From Eubacteriales bacterium (GTDB taxonomy: Bacteria > Bacillota > Clostridia > Peptostreptococcales > Anaerovoracaceae): 6,319 nt of DNA. Under the pieces are notes generated by a model, which ran no database searches, was not told where the DNA came from, and was given only the letters and a program-made list of their open reading frames with translations. The stretch covers positions 1-6,319 of the forward strand of contig JAQVOT010000071.1 in assembly GCA_028702415.1 (NCBI GenBank), written 5' to 3'. The position numbers and the translations under genes were made by a program. Positions 3,832 through 6,319 of the stretch are shown one piece after another. Position 1 is the stretch's first letter; each line of letters opens with the position of its first letter.

Positions 3832-4845
3832 ATGAAATACTATCTGGGTGTCGACGGAGGTGGAACAAAAACCAGTTTCACTCTTTGCGACGAAAACCTG
3901 AACGTAATAAATGAGTTTACAGGTCCCGGCTGTCACTATCTTCAGTGCGGCTACGAAGGCCTCCGGGCAATAATGGCGGAGGGCCTGATTGAGGTGACCT
4001 ATGGTGCATATGATATTCACGGAGCCATCAATCCTGAGGATATTGCTTTTGCATTCGTCGGATGCGCCGGCTACGGTGATGTGGCTACGGATACACCGCT
4101 AATAGGAGATGCAATCAGGCGAGGCCTTCAAAACCTGCCCCTTGCCTTAGGCAACGACTGCGAGAATGCTCTGGCGGGTGCTCTGGGAGACAGACCCGGG
4201 ATCAATATAATTGCAGGCACCGGTTCTGTGGGATGCGGAAAAAATGAGCGGGGCGATTACGTCCGCTGTGGTGGCTGGCACTATGCGCTGGGTGGTGATG
4301 AAGGCAGTGGCTACTGGATCAGTTGGAGGCTCATTCAGGAATTTCAACGTCAAAGCGATGGTCGCGATGTGCGTACACTTCTCTATGACGAGGTTCGCCG
4401 GATTCTGGATCTGGACACGGACGATGCAATTGTAACCCGGGTGGTTGAGGAATGGAAGCTGGACAGAACCAGAATCGCCGGTCTGGCCCCAATGGTTTCA
4501 GAACTGGCCAAGGCAGGGGACCCTCACGCGCAGGAAATCCTACATGATGCGGCTGCCCAGCTGGCGGAATTCGCATTGGCAATATATAAGCGTTTAGGCT
4601 TCGACCAGGCATCAGGCTCTATATCTGATTCGGCAGCAAAGGGCGACTTGGCAAAGGACGACTCGGTCAGTACATATTGCAGCCTGCCCGTTCCTTGCAG
4701 TGGTACCGGCGGAGTCTTCAAGATGGGTGAATTCATCACCGGCCCATTCAGCCGGATTCTGGCGGCAAACGGCATGGAGTATGTGGAACCCCTGGCCGAA
4801 CCGGACATCGGAGCCGTGATTCTGGCAATTAAAAAATCTCAATAA
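3832..4845 (+). CDS. BadF/NAGK-type ASKHA kinase, likely amino-sugar kinase
   Basis: A 337-residue protein of the BadF/BadG/BcrA/BcrD ATPase family, in the ASKHA (actin/hexokinase) fold. Phosphate-1 motif DGGGTKT (8-14), catalytic-type aspartate in GNDCENAL (107-114, D109), phosphate-2 AGTGSVG (128-134), GGW (147-149), GDEGSGYWI (155-163) and adenosine motif SGTGGVFKMG (290-299) are all present. GGW...GDEGSGYWI is typical of the N-acetylglucosamine/N-acetylmuramate kinase branch. The Fe-S cysteine motif of the CoA-dehydratase activators is not seen. A sugar kinase phosphorylating GlcNAc, MurNAc or glucosamine from wall recycling is therefore the best reading; the exact substrate is inference. 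A polar stretch of about 20 residues before the adenosine motif (about 262-285) looks like an insertion. Start: GGAGGTGA at 3821-3828. Monocistronic. Confidence 0.88.
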   Translation: MKYYLGVDGGGTKTSFTLCDENLNVINEFTGPGCHYLQCGYEGLRAIMAEGLIEVTYGAYDIHGAINPEDIAFAFVGCAGYGDVATDTPLIGDAIRRGLQNLPLALGNDCENALAGALGDRPGINIIAGTGSVGCGKNERGDYVRCGGWHYALGGDEGSGYWISWRLIQEFQRQSDGRDVRTLLYDEVRRILDLDTDDAIVTRVVEEWKLDRTRIAGLAPMVSELAKAGDPHAQEILHDAAAQLAEFALAIYKRLGFDQASGSISDSAAKGDLAKDDSVSTYCSLPVPCSGTGGVFKMGEFITGPFSRILAANGMEYVEPLAEPDIGAVILAIKKSQ

Positions 4846-4880
4846 AAAATCCGAGAGCGATGATACTTTGCTCTCGGATT
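4844..4880 (-). terminator. Strong terminator of the cyclic-di-GMP gene
   Basis: AATCCGAGAGC (4848-4858) and GCTCTCGGATT (4870-4880) form a perfect 11-bp stem with an 11-nt loop. In minus-strand RNA six U residues (two of them in the stem) end it. In the plus direction little U follows, but the hairpin abuts the sugar-kinase stop codon and may serve both convergent mRNAs. Confidence 0.88.
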
Positions 4881-4892
4881 ATACACAGCTTA

Positions 4893-6319
4893 CTACCAGT
4901 TGATGCAGTTTCTGCCTTCGGCCTTTGATCTGTAAAGTGCCGCATCCGCCGCATCATAAAGGTCAGTGAAATTATTGATTTCTTCTCCGGAAACTGCCGC
5001 ACCCATGGATACGGTTGTGCTGTTTTTCGCGGTTCTGATTTTTCTGGAAATCACCTTGAAGGTCTCCTCCACTCTGTTTCTGATCGCTGCCTCGGAAACC
5101 TCTTTCGGGAAAAATATAGCTGCCGCGAATTCATCTCCGCCCAGCCTTCCGGAAATGTCAGCTTCACGAAGACTATCCTGTATGGCTTCCGCCGTAGCAA
5201 CCAGGAATTCATCTCCGTTTCTGTGTCCATACGTATCATTATAATTCTTGAAGTCATCCACATCCATCATCAGCAGGACCGTCCTGAAAGCCTTATCAAG
5301 AAGCTTCAACTCGACTTCATTTACGAATGCGGAATGGTTGAACAGACCTGTAAGAGAATCTCTTCTGAAAGTATCCTCCCAGACCTCCAGCCTGTTTTCG
5401 GCCCGTTTCTTTTCATCACGATAAATCATGCTCGCCGCATTAGTTCTGGTGACCTCCAGCAAAAGAACGTTGTATTCTTCCTTTTTTGTTGCAGAGTGAT
5501 AGAAATATTTGGCCAAACAGAAAACAGGAATTTCAGTGCCATCTTTCTTAAGAAGTATGAATTCGAAGTATTCACTCTGGTTTCTGCGCAGCTGTTCAAA
5601 TACCATGGTAAAAAATTGCAATTTGCTTCTCTCCGGAACAAGATCTCCTTGGGTAAGGTGCAATTTTTCAATGTCCTCATCTGTATATCCTGTAAGTTTA
5701 TTGAAGGCCTCATCATGCTCTATGACATGGTAATCTTTATCCAGTGAATACTTCACATAAGAAATGGTTGTTACTTCTTCTGCTTCCGCATCCATTTTTA
5801 CAGTATTGTTTTTTTGATTTGAGCCTGGCCTTTTATCATCCTCTTCAGAATCCGGTTTTGCATTGAAAATATCCGCGTCAAAACCCTTGCCATCCTCGCT
5901 AAAAAGATGTATGAACTCGCTGACTATCTTCGGATCAAACTGTGTGCCTGCTTTTTTCTGAAGTTCCCCCATGGCTTGCTGCTTTGACAGTGGTTCATGG
6001 TATGGGCGAACGCTGATCATCGCATCGTAGGCGTCAATAACCGAGATGATTCTAGACAGAAAAGGAATGGTTTCCTTACTGAGACCATCCGGATAACCTT
6101 TGCCGTCCCATCGCTCGTGGTGATGTCTTATTGCCCTCGCTATTGGAATATAATTCACAGAGCTCATTGCGATTTCATAACCCTTTTCAACGTGTGTTTT
6201 CATCAGCTCCCATTCATCGTCAGTGAGACTCCCCTTCTTGTGCAGAATCCCCAGAGGAACGGCCAGCTTTCCTATGTCGTGGAGCACACACAGAAGGGCC
6301 AGATGCACTTCATCGGTGT
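4893..6319 (-). CDS. HD-GYP/PAS/GGDEF cyclic-di-GMP protein, 5' end missing
   Basis: The frame is open to the right edge; the N-terminus lies outside the window. A GTG at 6308 is inside the HD domain and is not the start. Residues are counted from it. HD-GYP phosphodiesterase domain at 1-138: HDIGK (10-14), H39, HHERWDGKGYPDG (63-75) and DAYD (92-95), all the usual metal and GYP residues present. A charged linker (150-178) precedes a PAS domain (about 180-288), then a helical linker and a GGDEF diguanylate cyclase domain (about 312-470): DSLTGLFNH (317-325), DVDDFKNYNDTYGH (349-362), intact GGDEF (390-394) and the I-site RxxD (READ, 381-384) five residues ahead of it. The protein thus appears able both to make cyclic di-GMP from GTP and to degrade it, with product inhibition and a sensory PAS deciding the balance. 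No neighbour reveals the signal. Anything upstream of HD (receiver, GAF, membrane sensor) is unseen. Confidence 0.93.
   Translation of the reverse strand, partial: TDEVHLALLCVLHDIGKLAVPLGILHKKGSLTDDEWELMKTHVEKGYEIAMSSVNYIPIARAIRHHHERWDGKGYPDGLSKETIPFLSRIISVIDAYDAMISVRPYHEPLSKQQAMGELQKKAGTQFDPKIVSEFIHLFSEDGKGFDADIFNAKPDSEEDDKRPGSNQKNNTVKMDAEAEEVTTISYVKYSLDKDYHVIEHDEAFNKLTGYTDEDIEKLHLTQGDLVPERSKLQFFTMVFEQLRRNQSEYFEFILLKKDGTEIPVFCLAKYFYHSATKKEEYNVLLLEVTRTNAASMIYRDEKKRAENRLEVWEDTFRRDSLTGLFNHSAFVNEVELKLLDKAFRTVLLMMDVDDFKNYNDTYGHRNGDEFLVATAEAIQDSLREADISGRLGGDEFAAAIFFPKEVSEAAIRNRVEETFKVISRKIRTAKNSTTVSMGAAVSGEEINNFTDLYDAADAALYRSKAEGRNCINW

Noticed and set aside
5223..5747. A 174-codon plus-strand frame
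   Set aside because: Antisense shadow of the PAS/GGDEF region; no ribosome binding site or recognisable domain.

Overview
The window looks like chromosomal DNA from a low-to-moderate GC Gram-positive bacterium, most likely a clostridial member of the Lachnospiraceae type (Butyrivibrio and relatives are my best guess). Grounds: strong GGAGG-type ribosome binding sites, SigA-like and extended -10 promoters, hairpin-plus-U terminators after nearly every gene, an HU of Firmicutes type, and a multidomain cyclic-di-GMP protein. The taxonomic call is inference. I see no rRNA, tRNA, CRISPR array, transposase or phage gene.

Layout. Bases 1-238 hold three tandem 19-bp repeats and the promoter of a small YgjV-type membrane protein (239-772, +). 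It converges on the HU gene (831-1103, -), with a strong terminator between them. Then come, all on the minus strand, a PPOX/Nim-type flavin-binding protein (1340-1822), a YgjP-type zinc metalloprotein (2202-2786) and a hotdog thioesterase (3247-3756). A BadF/NAGK-type sugar kinase (3832-4845, +) diverges from the thioesterase through two overlapping extended -10 promoters. It converges on a 5'-truncated HD-GYP/PAS/GGDEF protein (4893 to the right edge, -). These are housekeeping or accessory functions with their own promoters and terminators, and they do not form an obvious pathway.

The most interesting parts are the gaps in front of the PPOX and YgjP genes. Each holds, on the minus strand, a well-formed SigA promoter with 17-bp spacing, a 190-245 nt leader with very short reading frames, a good hairpin terminator, an extended -10 element just beyond it, and then the structural gene. 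In the YgjP case the short frame encodes 23 residues behind a good Shine-Dalgarno. In the PPOX case there is a frame of 31 codons plus a continuation after a single TAA, followed by an 8-residue frame whose stop codon lies in the base of the terminator stem. These could be small-protein genes, small RNAs, or attenuator leaders for the downstream genes; sequence alone does not decide. Most other reading frames in the window are shadows of these genes.
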